DNA of 64,000 nucleotides from Bradyrhizobium sp. S69 (GCF_009766005.1 NZ_LMUK01000024.1:54982-118981); one strand, 5' to 3'. Counted from the first letter of the stretch, positions 37,719-47,414 are shown. Numbers and translations are program-made. Notes: generated by a model not told the origin, from the letters alone.

Positions 37719-38582
37719 TCAATTCGCCAATCGCTCGATCACGAGATCGAGCAGCGCGCGCAATCGCGCCAGGCGTTTCAGGTCGCGGTGATAGCCGACA
37801 TAGGTGTTGCGGCCTGGCGGGGGTTCGCCGAGGTCGATGCGCTTGACGCCGGCGAGACCATCGCCGAGCGGCCGCGGCAACACCGCGACGCCGGCCCCGA
37901 GCGCGCACATTTGCGCCTGCACGTCGCGATTATTGCTGCGGGACGCGACATGCGCCTTGGGCAATACCCGTTGCAGCCAGACGCTGTCGGGGATGCCACC
38001 GAACGCGGTGTCCATCGTGATCAGTGGCGTGCCCGCACCATCGCCAAGGCGCGGCGATTTGAGGCCCGACTTGAGATAGACGCCGTATTCGATGTGCATC
38101 AGTCTTCGCGAGATCACTTCCGGCTCGCGGAACGGCGTGATCCGGAAGGCGAGATCGGCCTCACGCCGCGGCAGGCTGTAGAGCCTGGCATCGGTGAGCA
38201 ATTCGACCACGACGCGCGGTTGCAGCCTGGCGAATTCGGCAAACACCGGCGTCAGCATGTGGATGCCGAACCAGTCGGATGAGGCAATGCGAAGCGTGCC
38301 GTCGAGATGCTGGTCGTGGCTGGCCAACTGGCGCTGGACGGCCAGCACCTCCTCCTCGATCCGCTCGGCATGCGACAGCACCGCCGATCCCTCATCGGTC
38401 AGCACGAAGCCGCCATCGGTGCGCTGGAACAGCGTCTGGCCTACCGCCTGTTCGAGCGCGCGCAACCGCCGGCCCATGGTCGGCTGGCTCTGCCCGAGCT
38501 TGCGCGCGGCCGCCCCCAGGGTGCCTTCGCGCGCCACCGCGAGGAATATCCGCAAATCGCTCCATTCCATCGAAATCGTCAT
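37719..38582 (-). CDS. LysR-family transcriptional regulator
   Basis: A 287-residue LTTR. The HTH is WSDLRIFLAVAREGTLGAAARKLGQSQPTMGRRLRALEQAVG, followed by an effector-binding domain. It is divergent from a quinone oxidoreductase gene that it probably controls. A perfect palindrome overlaps its start codon, consistent with autorepression. A second in-frame ATG lies four codons in (MEWSDLRIF). Confidence 0.92.
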   Translation of the reverse strand: MTISMEWSDLRIFLAVAREGTLGAAARKLGQSQPTMGRRLRALEQAVGQTLFQRTDGGFVLTDEGSAVLSHAERIEEEVLAVQRQLASHDQHLDGTLRIASSDWFGIHMLTPVFAEFARLQPRVVVELLTDARLYSLPRREADLAFRITPFREPEVISRRLMHIEYGVYLKSGLKSPRLGDGAGTPLITMDTAFGGIPDSVWLQRVLPKAHVASRSNNRDVQAQMCALGAGVAVLPRPLGDGLAGVKRIDLGEPPPGRNTYVGYHRDLKRLARLRALLDLVIERLAN

Positions 38583-38602
38583 CCATTCAATTTTGAATGG
38601 AT
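38581..38602. promoter_or_regulatory. Perfect palindrome at the LysR gene start, probable operator
   Basis: ATCCATTCAA and TTGAATGGAT are perfect 10-bp complements around a TT centre. The palindrome includes the LysR start codon and lies 77 bases before the divergent oxidoreductase ATG. Part of the left arm is coding, but the symmetry is far beyond chance for this GC-rich DNA. Confidence 0.6.
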
Positions 38603-38678
38603 TTTGTACACTCTTGTCGATTTCAAAACAAACTACACCAGCCTAATTGGAGGGGCAGAAACCAAAAGGACGACCACG

Positions 38679-39674
38679 ATGACCACATCAGACACCATGC
38701 AGGCAGCGGTTCTGGATGCGCCCAACACCGCCTTTCGGGTCGGACCGGTGGCACGGCCGAGGCCTGAGGACGGACAGGTCCTGGTCCGGATCAAGGCCAG
38801 CGGCGTCAACCCGCTCGACACCAAGATTTATGCCGGTCAGGCCGGCCACGCCAAACATCCGCTGCCGGGCATCCTCGGCATCAACATGGCCGGCGTGGTC
38901 GAAGCGATCGGCACGGGCGTGAGCGGGTTCCGGCGCGGCGATGAGGTCTATGGCATGACCGGCGGGGTCGGCGGCCTGCAGGGATCGCTGGCGCAATATG
39001 CCGCCGTCGATGCCGAGCTGCTGGCGCCGAAGCCGGCCAACCTCACCATGCGCGAGGCCGCGAGCCTGCCGCTGAATCTTATTACGGCGTGGGAAGGGCT
39101 GGTCGATCGCGCGCAGGTCCGATCCGGGCAGCGCGTCCTGGTTCACGGCGGCGCCGGCGGCGTCGGCCACATCGCGATCCAGATCGCGCGTGCTTATGGC
39201 GCCCACGTTTTCGCGACCGGCTCTGCCGGCGATAAAGCCTACATCGAACAGCTCGGCGCGACCTTCATCGACTACAAAACGACGCCAGTGGCCGACTACG
39301 TCGCCCAACACACCGCGGGCCGTGGCTTCGATCTGATCTATGACACCGTGGGCGGTGCAACGCTGGATGCCTCGTTCCAGGCGGTGGCGCGGTTCGGCCA
39401 CGTCGTCAGCGCGCTCGGCTGGGGTACGCACGCACTGGCGCCGCTGTCGTTTCGCGCCGCGACCTATTCCGGCGTCTTTACGTTATTGCCGATGCTGACC
39501 GGTAACGGCCGCGCCCATCACGGCGACATCCTGCGCGAAGCGAGCCAGATGATCGAGGCCGGCAGGATCGCGACACGGATCGACCCCAGGCATTTCACGC
39601 TCGAGACGATCCTGGAGGCGTATCAGGCGCTGAAGGACGGCACCGCCGCCGGCAGGGTTGTGGTTGATGTCTGA
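38679..39674 (+). CDS. Zinc-independent MDR quinone oxidoreductase-like protein
   Basis: A 331-residue medium-chain dehydrogenase/reductase of the quinone oxidoreductase (QOR) type. The GroES-like N-terminal domain lacks zinc ligands, and the Rossmann motif is LVHGGAGGVGHIAIQIARAYGAHV. It would use NADPH to reduce quinones or activated alkenes. The ATG at 38679 (MTTSDTMQAAVLDAP) follows AAAAGGA; the open frame runs back to 38307, antisense to the LysR gene, and that part is not real. Confidence 0.88.
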   Translation: MTTSDTMQAAVLDAPNTAFRVGPVARPRPEDGQVLVRIKASGVNPLDTKIYAGQAGHAKHPLPGILGINMAGVVEAIGTGVSGFRRGDEVYGMTGGVGGLQGSLAQYAAVDAELLAPKPANLTMREAASLPLNLITAWEGLVDRAQVRSGQRVLVHGGAGGVGHIAIQIARAYGAHVFATGSAGDKAYIEQLGATFIDYKTTPVADYVAQHTAGRGFDLIYDTVGGATLDASFQAVARFGHVVSALGWGTHALAPLSFRAATYSGVFTLLPMLTGNGRAHHGDILREASQMIEAGRIATRIDPRHFTLETILEAYQALKDGTAAGRVVVDV

Positions 39675-39681
39675 GTTGTTT

Positions 39682-39760
39682 GTAGGGTGGGTAGAGCGAA
39701 GCAAAACCCACCGTCTTTCTTGCGAGAATGGTGGGTTTCGCTTCGCTCTACCCACCCTAC
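39682..39760. repeat. Palindromic repeat, family E (copy 1)
   Basis: GTAGGGTGGGTAGAGCGAAG and CTTCGCTCTACCCACCCTAC are perfect 20-bp complements. It lies between convergent genes and may act as a terminator. A diverged copy is at 63205-63333. Confidence 0.85.
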
Positions 39761-39764
39761 GAAA

Positions 39765-40937
39765 TCACAGCACCTTCCGATGTGCCAGGCTCTTCATCAA
39801 CGCCGAAACACCGAACGTCCATGGTTCGCATTCGCCACTGGTCCGCATGCGGTTGACCAGCCTGCCGAGCTGCGGCGCCGCGATGGTGACGATGTCATCG
39901 CGCTTGTGGGTAAAACCTTCGCCCGGCGTGTCGCGATCCTTCACGGGGGCGAACATAGTGCCGAGGAACAGCGCGAATCCGTCGGGATATTGATGCTCCG
40001 GCCCGATGGTCTGCGCCACCAGATCGGTCGGGTCGCGGCTGATCTTGCTGATCGAGGAATGGCCTTCGAGCACAAAGCCATCCGGTCCCCTCACGGTCAG
40101 GTCGATATTCATCCGGCGCACGTCGTCGAGCGAGAACGTCGTGTCGAACAGCCGCAATAGCGGACCGATCGCGCAAGAAGCGTTGTTGTCCTTGGCCTTG
40201 GACAGCAACAATGCCGAGCGGCCCTCGAAGTCGCGCAGATTGACGTCGTTGCCGAGCGTCGCGCCGACGATCTTGCCGCCGCTCGACACCACCAGCACGA
40301 CTTCCGGCTCCGGATTGTTCCAGGTCGATTTCGGATGCAGTCCGGCATCCATGCCTGACCCGACCGACGACAACACCGGCGCCTTGGTAAAGACTTCCGC
40401 ATCCGGTCCGATGCCGACTTCCAGATATTGGCTCCAGGCGTTCTGTTCGATCAGCACCTGCTTCAGCCGCATCGCTTCCGCGGAGCCGGGTTTTAATTTG
40501 GAGAAATCGTCGCCGACGAGTTTGACCACTTCCTTGCGGATAGCGTCGGCGGAAGCCGGATTGCCGCGCGCCCGCTCCTCGATCACGCGCTCCAGCATCG
40601 AGATCGCGAAGGTGACGCCCGCGGCCTTCAGCACCTGAAGATCGAGCGGCGCCAGCAACCACGGTTTCTTTCGATCGCGACGGTCGGGCGGCGTGTTGGC
40701 GAGAATGCCGTCGAGATCGCCGATCCGCTCGCCCTTGACGTCGCGCAGGGCGGCGGCGGGATTACCCTCCTCGCACAGCGCGCTGACCGTCGGAAACCGC
40801 GCCGTGACGTCGAACACGCCATCGTCGCGGATCACGGCCACGGCTGGACCCGCGGCCTGCGGAAGCCAGACCCGCCCCACCAGCGTGCCCTTGGTGCCGT
40901 CTTCCGGCAGGAGTTCTCGTGTCGTCAGCGTGATCAT
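39765..40937 (-). CDS. Fumarylacetoacetate hydrolase (FAH) family protein
   Basis: A 390-residue protein with the FAH metal-binding ExE (NNPEPEVVLVV) and Asp (LGNDVNLRDFEG) ligands. Family members include hydrolases, decarboxylases and the 2-keto-3-deoxy-D-arabinonate dehydratases, to which this long N-terminally extended form is similar in size and motif spacing. The substrate cannot be fixed from sequence. It lies 108 bases downstream of a zinc alcohol dehydrogenase on the same strand; both may act in sugar catabolism. Confidence 0.82.
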   Translation of the reverse strand: MITLTTRELLPEDGTKGTLVGRVWLPQAAGPAVAVIRDDGVFDVTARFPTVSALCEEGNPAAALRDVKGERIGDLDGILANTPPDRRDRKKPWLLAPLDLQVLKAAGVTFAISMLERVIEERARGNPASADAIRKEVVKLVGDDFSKLKPGSAEAMRLKQVLIEQNAWSQYLEVGIGPDAEVFTKAPVLSSVGSGMDAGLHPKSTWNNPEPEVVLVVSSGGKIVGATLGNDVNLRDFEGRSALLLSKAKDNNASCAIGPLLRLFDTTFSLDDVRRMNIDLTVRGPDGFVLEGHSSISKISRDPTDLVAQTIGPEHQYPDGFALFLGTMFAPVKDRDTPGEGFTHKRDDIVTIAAPQLGRLVNRMRTSGECEPWTFGVSALMKSLAHRKVL

Positions 40938-40980
40938 GGCTGCTTACTTTCGTTGGCTTGATCGCCAGTTGTTCTTTTAC

Positions 40981-41066
40981 CGCCGAGGTTCCCTCAACGC
41001 CAAGGGCTCCCCTATCGCCAAGGCTCCGCTACCGCCAAGGCTCCCTTACCGCCAAGGCTCGATGAT
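40981..41066. repeat. Five 17-bp tandem repeats
   Basis: Units of CGCCAAGGCTCCNNTAC (17, 18, 17, 17 and 17 bases) run head to tail, most diverged at the left. The last one and a half units encode the C-terminus and stop of the alcohol dehydrogenase, so the array looks like serial duplication of its 3' end. Confidence 0.8.
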
Positions 41067-42128
41067 GATCTTGGTGTGCCGTTCCGGATTGGCCAAATCT
41101 GAAAACGCCTGGGCGACGCCGTCGATGCCGACGCTGGCGGTCACCAGCGAGGCGGCATCGACTTGTCCTTCCGCGATCAGCCGCAGCGAATAGGCAAATT
41201 CGTCCGGCGTGTAGCCCAGCACATATTGAACGTTGAGTTCCTTCATGATGCCGAGCATCGGTTCGGAACGGTCGGTTTCCATGCAGACTCCGACCACCAC
41301 GATGCGGGCGTCGCGTGGGGCGCCCTCGAACACCTGTTGCAGCAGGCCGGGAATGCCGACGCATTCGAAGATCAGCGCCGGTTTCAACGCCGGCAGCATC
41401 GCCTGCAGCGGCGGCCGCGCGGCCTTTTGTTCCGCCGACATCGCGGCATGTTCGGCCCAGGTCGCGTAGGGCTGCGACTGCGCGGGATCGACCACGATAT
41501 CGGCGCCGAGTTTTGCGGCAAGCGCGCGGCGCGCCGGCGAGTAATCCGCCGCGACGATCGGGTGCAATCCCCTGATCTTCAATCCCGCGATCACCGCGAG
41601 CCCGACCGGGCCGCAGCCGATCACCAGCGGCACCTCATCGCCACGGATGTTGGCCTTGGCAACCGCGTGAATGCCGACTGCGAGCGGTTCGGTCAGCGCG
41701 GCGTGTTCGGCCGCCAGGCCGTTGGGCACCTCCAGCAGCAGCGGCTCGCTCAGCAGCATCTGTTCGGCATAGCCGCCGACATTGTCGTTGGAATAGCCGA
41801 TGCCCTGAATGCCGCCCGGTGTCAGCAGCGCCGGCAGCGAACAGACGCGGGTTCCGGCCTTAAACTTGCGCGGCGTGCCCGGCCCGTAATCCAGCACCTC
41901 GCAGCAGAATTCGTGGCCGAACACCACGTCGCGGGCAAGGTCCATCGGTATCCGGCCGGGGAAATGCCTGGACAGTTCGACCATGCGGTGGGCGTGCTTG
42001 CGCGCGTGCAGGTCCGAGCCGCAGATGCCGCAGGCCAAGGTCTTGACCAGCACCTGCCCGGCGGCCGGCTTCGGCTCCGGCAATGTGCCGACGACGATCT
42101 CGCCGTTCCTGAAAATCGCAGCGCGCAT
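41046..42128 (-). CDS. Zinc-binding alcohol dehydrogenase family protein
   Basis: A 360-residue medium-chain dehydrogenase. Catalytic zinc ligands are C36 (CGICGSDLH) and H72-E73 (GHEF); the NAD-binding motif is IGCGPVGLAVIAGLKIRG. The four-cysteine structural-zinc lobe is not apparent, so it belongs to the zinc MDR group without that lobe. The substrate is unknown. It is upstream of the FAH-family gene, and its 3' end is embedded in a tandem repeat. Confidence 0.9.
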   Translation of the reverse strand: MRAAIFRNGEIVVGTLPEPKPAAGQVLVKTLACGICGSDLHARKHAHRMVELSRHFPGRIPMDLARDVVFGHEFCCEVLDYGPGTPRKFKAGTRVCSLPALLTPGGIQGIGYSNDNVGGYAEQMLLSEPLLLEVPNGLAAEHAALTEPLAVGIHAVAKANIRGDEVPLVIGCGPVGLAVIAGLKIRGLHPIVAADYSPARRALAAKLGADIVVDPAQSQPYATWAEHAAMSAEQKAARPPLQAMLPALKPALIFECVGIPGLLQQVFEGAPRDARIVVVGVCMETDRSEPMLGIMKELNVQYVLGYTPDEFAYSLRLIAEGQVDAASLVTASVGIDGVAQAFSDLANPERHTKIIIEPWR

Positions 42129-42238
42129 GGCCGTCCTCCGGATTCACGTTATTGGTCTTGCACGTTTTCTCGCACATAAACCGGAGAACATAAACTGCGA
42201 TGCCGGGAACGCGGCGGTTCCGGCGATCAATCGCAGGA

Positions 42239-45200
42239 CTACCAGGAATAGCGAACGACGCCCTTGCCGGCGTAGGAATTGGTGACGTCGGAGAACTGGC
42301 CCTCGAACGTTCCGGCGAGCGAGATGCCGTTGCGCCACTTCATTTCCGCCGACGCCGTGGTCAGGGCGGAATCGTGCGCCTGCGCCGCGCCGTTGACGAC
42401 AAACGACGTGCCGGGCAGCGTCTGGAACAACGCGGTGACATCGCGATCGGTGTCGAAATCATGCGCCCAGGCGAAACGGCCGCGCAGCGTCAGGATCCCG
42501 TTCGGCACCGCAAACGACCTGTCGGTGCGAACGCCGAGTTCGGAGCGCGATGCCGTGACATCCTTGGCCGCGTAGTTCAGCGCAAAGGTGTTGGCGCCGG
42601 AGATCGCCTGTTCGGCATAGGCCGGCAGGCTGTAGGTGGTGAACTGCCCGGCCGCGTAGGGCGTCACGCCCATCCACGGCGTCGCGAACCGGTAGCCGCC
42701 TTCGAGCCGCCCCGAATAGGCATTGGCGTTGAACTCGGCGCGCAACTGGTCGATGCCGGCGATGCTGACGGTGCGGTTGGTGGTCACGTCCTGCCAGCCA
42801 TAGGCCGCCGCCGCGGTGATATAGGCCGGGCCGACCGTGTGGCGCACGAAGGCGCCGGCCTGGAACAAATCGGAACGCCCAGAGCCGAAGCTGCTGACGC
42901 CGAAACTGGTGCCGCCACCGGCCAGCGCAAAACCCGCAAGCGTCGACGGCGAGATCTGATAATCCGCGCCGGCCACGAAACCGAACGCGCGCGCGTTGGC
43001 GGAGTTGGAGCCCAGCGCCGCATTGCCGCTGGTGTCGCTGCCGCCGCCATAGGCCGCACCCCACACGTTCCAGCGCGTATCGAACAGATCGTTGCGCGCG
43101 ACATCGGCCTTGGTCGGGATTTTGGCGAAGGCATCGCGCGCCGTGCTGGATTTGCTCGCGGCATAGGCGCTGGCGTCGCCCTCCTCGGCGAATGGCGTGG
43201 CGCCGGCGCCGCCACCTGCGCTGTTGCGTCCGGCAGTGAACGGATCGGTCAACAGCGCCAGGAACTGGCTCATCGCATCGAAGGTCGCCTGCTGCGATCC
43301 GGTCGCGAGTTCACCGGAAGCCTGGGTCAATCCGGCCGGCGTCAGCGAAGCGAAGCTGAGCGGAATGCCGCCATTGGCATTGAAGAAATTGCCGAGCGTG
43401 GTGGCGACGTTCTGCTGATTGACGTTGAGCGCATATTTTGCCGCGAAGTTGAGCGCGAAATTGAGATAGGCATGGGTCGGATCATAGCTGAGGCTGCCGA
43501 CCAGGCCGCCCGGCGCGGTGGCAACCCCGGCAAAGCCGCCGCTGACGCCACCGGCGGCGCTCAGGATCATATATTGTTTCATCACGAAGCTGCCGGGCGC
43601 GAACGAGGCGGCGACCTGGCCGTTCAGCGCCGCGGTGCCGGTGACATTGGCAAACGACGACGTCGTGGAATTGAGCTGGACGAAATACAGCGCGCCCGAT
43701 TGAAACGCGAGATTGCCGGCCACATTAATGAAGCCGCCGGGCGTGGCATCGCCGGGCGCGAAGATACCGCCGCTCGCGATCGTGGTGTTGCTGACGGTAC
43801 CCGCGCCCGCCAGCGTGCCACCGGCGTTGACCGTGACCTGGCTCGACGAAGCGATCGAGCCGTCGACCTGCAGCACGCCGCCATTCACGGCCGTGGTGCC
43901 GGTGTAGGTGTTGGCGCCCGACAGGATCAGCGTGCCGGCGCCGACTTTCTCCAGCGAACCGGAGCCGGGCGAACACCCGCAACTATCCGCGATGATGCCG
44001 CTCACCGTGGTGGAGAGATTGTTACCGCCGACCACCAGCGTATTGCCGACGCCGATATCATAGGTGCCGGAGCCCGCGATCGAACCCGCCGTAATGCGGC
44101 CATCGCCGTTCGGACCGCTGCTGCCGGAGAAATCGACAATGCCGGTGCCATTGGTGATGAACTGCGCGGTGCCGCCGGTGGAGTTGTCGAAGAAAAAAGT
44201 CGCGCCATCGTTGTTGGTGATGATGGTCGCGTTGGCGGCGGTGGTAAAAGCATTGAAAACGGTTTCGCTACCGGAACTGTTGGTGATGGTCGCCGACGCC
44301 GCGGATGCGTGAGCTTCGAATATCACGCCACCACCATTAATATTGGTGATGGTGGCGGTGCCGGCATTGGTCTTCGCCAGGAATATCGTCACACCATTAT
44401 CATTGGTGATGGTGGCTTGCCCGGCCGTGCTGGTGTCGTTACCGCCGAACCTGCCGAACACCGTGGTGGCAGATTGGTTTGAGATATTGGCGTTGCCGGC
44501 GGTGCTGGCATTGAGAAACGTGGTGTTGCCGCCATTCGTGTTCGAGATGGTCGCATTCGCGGCCGTGGAATTGCCTTTGAAGTCGGTCTCGCCGCTGGAG
44601 TCGTTGGTAATGCTGGCATTGCCGGCGGTCGCGAAATTGCCGAACGTCGTCAAGCCGCCCAGAGTGTTCATGATGGTCGCGTTTGCCGCGGTGGAATGAC
44701 CAAAGAAATCGGTCTCGCCGCCGAACTGGTTGGTGATCTGGATCTGGCTCGCCGAGGTCGTGTTGCGAAATTTGGTGAGGCCGCCATCGTTGAGGATGGA
44801 GATGATGCCGCTGGTGTTGGCATTGACGATATTGAGCACGCCCTCATTATCAACCGCGCCGACGATCGACGCCGTATGCGTGGCATCGCCGAGTTGCAGC
44901 GTGCCGCAGCTACAGATGAAGGTGCCGCCGGTATAGGTGTTGTTGCCGAGCAGCACCAATGCGCCGCCGCCGATCGAATCCAGCACGGTCAGCTTGCCGG
45001 GGCCGTTGCCGTCGCTGATGTTGCCCGCAATCGTCAGCGTCGTGCCGAAGGCGTCGATTGCGCTTCCGTTTATCGAGTTATTGATCTTGAAATTGTTGGT
45101 GAAGGTCAGGTTGAGGGAGCCCTCGGCCAGAAACTCGGCGTTGTCGAGCGTCACCGTGCCTGTTCCGACCGAACTGTTGTTGTTCACCTGCACCGTGGTG

Positions 45201-46012
45201 TTCAACACGTAGGTGCCGCCGGTATAGGTGTTGTTGGTGCCGGACAGAACCACCTCGCTGCCGAAGGTGTTGGTCGAATCGATCAGTTGCAGCACACCGG
45301 TGCCGCCATTGCCGTTGGAGATGTTGCCGGCAAGCGCCAGCACGGTGCCTTGGTCGTCGACCGTGCCACCCGGCGTGTTGATATTGAAGTCATTGTTGAT
45401 GATCAGGCCCGGGGCTTGAAACGTACCGCCATTGAGCGTCACGGCGCCCGACCCGACGGAGTTGGTATTGATCGCCCGCACGGTCCCGGCCGAGATCAGG
45501 GTCCCACCCGAATAGTCGCTGTTGATACCTGACAGAACCAGCGTGCTGTTGCCGAGCTGCTGGACCTGTGCGGCGCCTGCGACGACTTCAATGATGTCAT
45601 TGGAGATCGAAATCGTCACGCCGGTATTGGCGTTGTTGAAGATGCCGCTGCTGGCTCCCGCCAGACCGAATTGGAGGTCGGCGCCACCGATCAAATAGGA
45701 CTGCGCGTTGGCGTTGAAGGTCCAGGAATCGGGCAAAATCGGGCCGGCCGTGACATTGACCGACGCCAACCCGCTGTTGCTGAAAATCGCCGATTGGCCG
45801 AACCCGACTGGTGGCGCGCCTGCGGGCGGATTGGACCAGTTGGCTGCAGCGTTGTAGTCCGTCGAAGCGCCGACCCAGGTGTAGCTTTGGGCGCACGCCG
45901 GATACGGTGGCAAAAGGCCAGCAAGCATCGCGGCCGCGCACAGCAGGAACGCGGCCACGCTTCGGCGTAGCCGTCCATAGCCCTGCTCTGCCAATCGCGA
46001 TTGAAAACCCAC
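42239..46012 (-). CDS. Autotransporter with PATR and 21-residue repeats
   Basis: A 1257-residue type V secreted surface protein. A signal peptide (SVAAFLLCAAAMLAGLLPPYPACAQ) is followed by passenger-associated transport repeats (NSTLVLSGINSDYSGGTLISAGTV and later copies). About ten ~21-residue units of the pattern TAANATIxNxxGGxTxFxxxS occupy roughly residues 415-650. More PATR-like repeats follow, then a C-terminal autotransporter beta-barrel from about residue 985 (WNVWGAAYGGGSD...) ending in the aromatic RYSW. It starts with GTG. It probably forms a beta-helix on the cell surface; the ligand is unknown. Confidence 0.93.
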   Translation of the reverse strand: MGFQSRLAEQGYGRLRRSVAAFLLCAAAMLAGLLPPYPACAQSYTWVGASTDYNAAANWSNPPAGAPPVGFGQSAIFSNSGLASVNVTAGPILPDSWTFNANAQSYLIGGADLQFGLAGASSGIFNNANTGVTISISNDIIEVVAGAAQVQQLGNSTLVLSGINSDYSGGTLISAGTVRAINTNSVGSGAVTLNGGTFQAPGLIINNDFNINTPGGTVDDQGTVLALAGNISNGNGGTGVLQLIDSTNTFGSEVVLSGTNNTYTGGTYVLNTTVQVNNNSSVGTGTVTLDNAEFLAEGSLNLTFTNNFKINNSINGSAIDAFGTTLTIAGNISDGNGPGKLTVLDSIGGGALVLLGNNTYTGGTFICSCGTLQLGDATHTASIVGAVDNEGVLNIVNANTSGIISILNDGGLTKFRNTTSASQIQITNQFGGETDFFGHSTAANATIMNTLGGLTTFGNFATAGNASITNDSSGETDFKGNSTAANATISNTNGGNTTFLNASTAGNANISNQSATTVFGRFGGNDTSTAGQATITNDNGVTIFLAKTNAGTATITNINGGGVIFEAHASAASATITNSSGSETVFNAFTTAANATIITNNDGATFFFDNSTGGTAQFITNGTGIVDFSGSSGPNGDGRITAGSIAGSGTYDIGVGNTLVVGGNNLSTTVSGIIADSCGCSPGSGSLEKVGAGTLILSGANTYTGTTAVNGGVLQVDGSIASSSQVTVNAGGTLAGAGTVSNTTIASGGIFAPGDATPGGFINVAGNLAFQSGALYFVQLNSTTSSFANVTGTAALNGQVAASFAPGSFVMKQYMILSAAGGVSGGFAGVATAPGGLVGSLSYDPTHAYLNFALNFAAKYALNVNQQNVATTLGNFFNANGGIPLSFASLTPAGLTQASGELATGSQQATFDAMSQFLALLTDPFTAGRNSAGGGAGATPFAEEGDASAYAASKSSTARDAFAKIPTKADVARNDLFDTRWNVWGAAYGGGSDTSGNAALGSNSANARAFGFVAGADYQISPSTLAGFALAGGGTSFGVSSFGSGRSDLFQAGAFVRHTVGPAYITAAAAYGWQDVTTNRTVSIAGIDQLRAEFNANAYSGRLEGGYRFATPWMGVTPYAAGQFTTYSLPAYAEQAISGANTFALNYAAKDVTASRSELGVRTDRSFAVPNGILTLRGRFAWAHDFDTDRDVTALFQTLPGTSFVVNGAAQAHDSALTTASAEMKWRNGISLAGTFEGQFSDVTNSYAGKGVVRYSW

Positions 46013-46246
46013 GTCCCGCCCCCTGCCGCAGCCGCCACTCCATCTTCGAGAGTTGGCGTTCCGCTCCCGGGAACTTTCGCAAATCGCGGGGGCGGAGTCA
46101 CGGGTGGGCCACGGCGGAGACCCGATTCCGGGCCTAAATGGCTGTTTTGACGCGGGATACGGCCCCGATTTGTGGCGAATGTGACTAAAAAGATACGGCT
46201 GAAAAGCTACAACCCACGAAGGACAAGCCAGAAAACTACAGCCTCG

Positions 46247-47164
46247 TCACGCATTGGGCGACGGCTCGGCCGCTATCGCCAATAATTGCGACCGCCGCAC
46301 ACGTTCCCGGTGCGCGGTGTAAAGCCCGCTGGCGACGACGAACGCCGCCCCGGTCACGGTCCAGACGTCAGGCACCTCGCTGAAAACGATGAAGCCGAGG
46401 CTGCTGACCCACAACAACTGGGTATAGGAAAACGGCGCCAGCACCGATGCATTGGCATAACGAAACGCCAGCACCACGATCCACTGCCCCGCGGTCGACG
46501 TTACGCCGATCAGAATGCCAAACAGGATATCGTGCCAAGTCGGCGTCACCCAGACCGAGGGCACCAGCGCGGACAGGATCAAAAAGCCCGATATCGCCGA
46601 ATAGGTCATGGTGGTGATGACGCGTTCCCGGCCGCTCAGCATCCGCGTCATGATCAGGGTCATTGCCCAGCAGAACGCCGACACCAACGGAAACGCCGCG
46701 GCCGGATTAAACGCGCCGGAGCCCGGCCGCAGGATGATCAGCACGCCGATCAGTCCGACCGCGGTCGCGGCCCATCGGCGCAGGCCGACGCTCTCGCGGA
46801 GAAAAAAGATCGACAACGCCGTGACGAACAGCGGCGAGACGAAACTCGTTGCGGAGGCCTCCGCGATCGGGAGAAACCGCAAGCCGGAGATGAACAACAG
46901 CGATGACCCCAGCAATGCCGCGCCGCGCATGGCTTGCAGGCCGAGACGGCTGGTGTGCAAGGCGAACAGCGGCGAGCCCGGCACCATCGCCGGAACCATC
47001 ACCACCGCGAACACCAGAAACCTGATCCAGGCGATCTCGATCGACGGCAACGTCGCCGACAGATATTTCGACGTCACGTCCGAGGTGCCGAGAAACACCG
47101 TCGAAGCGAGGATCAGCGCGATGCCGCGGAACGGCCGATCGGCGCGCGCGGGTGCAACAGGCAC
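46247..47164 (-). CDS. DMT-superfamily transporter with two EamA domains
   Basis: A ten-segment inner-membrane exporter-type protein of the EamA/RhaT family. The first EamA domain begins at GIALILASTVFLGTSDVTSKYL and contains RFLPIAEASATSFVSPLFVTALS; the second ends YTQLLWVSSLGFIVFSEVPDVWT. Substrate unknown. I use the GTG at 47164 after AGAAG, giving ~305 residues as usual for the family. The frame is open to a TTG at 47299, which would add a non-conserved Pro-rich leader. Confidence 0.85.
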   Translation of the reverse strand: MPVAPARADRPFRGIALILASTVFLGTSDVTSKYLSATLPSIEIAWIRFLVFAVVMVPAMVPGSPLFALHTSRLGLQAMRGAALLGSSLLFISGLRFLPIAEASATSFVSPLFVTALSIFFLRESVGLRRWAATAVGLIGVLIILRPGSGAFNPAAAFPLVSAFCWAMTLIMTRMLSGRERVITTMTYSAISGFLILSALVPSVWVTPTWHDILFGILIGVTSTAGQWIVVLAFRYANASVLAPFSYTQLLWVSSLGFIVFSEVPDVWTVTGAAFVVASGLYTAHRERVRRSQLLAIAAEPSPNA

Positions 47165-47414
47165 GACGGATTTCTTCTCAGGCGATGGCAAGACAACATG
47201 GTCCAGCCTGGCGGCTGCGGCAGGTGGCGGGGTCAACGGCTTAAGCCCGGGCGCAAGGAAATGAATGAACGAATCGGGTGAGTGGCCAAGAAACGACAAA
47301 GCCGCTCGATCGACAAGGACCGAAATCAGGCAGCCGATATGCGCGATTGCGCGCGGCGCCTTGTCGCTGCGCGAGCCGCTGAAACATTTTGTTAAGAAGC
47401 GTGTGCAGCCGACA

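Noticed and set aside
40981..41066. Short tandem units considered as a CRISPR array
   Set aside because: The units are contiguous without unique spacers, and one is coding. No cas genes are present.
42200..44482. 760-codon open frame on the plus strand opposite the autotransporter
   Set aside because: Antisense to the repeat-rich passenger and beta-domain; the composition is an echo of Gly/Asn/Thr/Ala codons and there is no ribosome site or motif.
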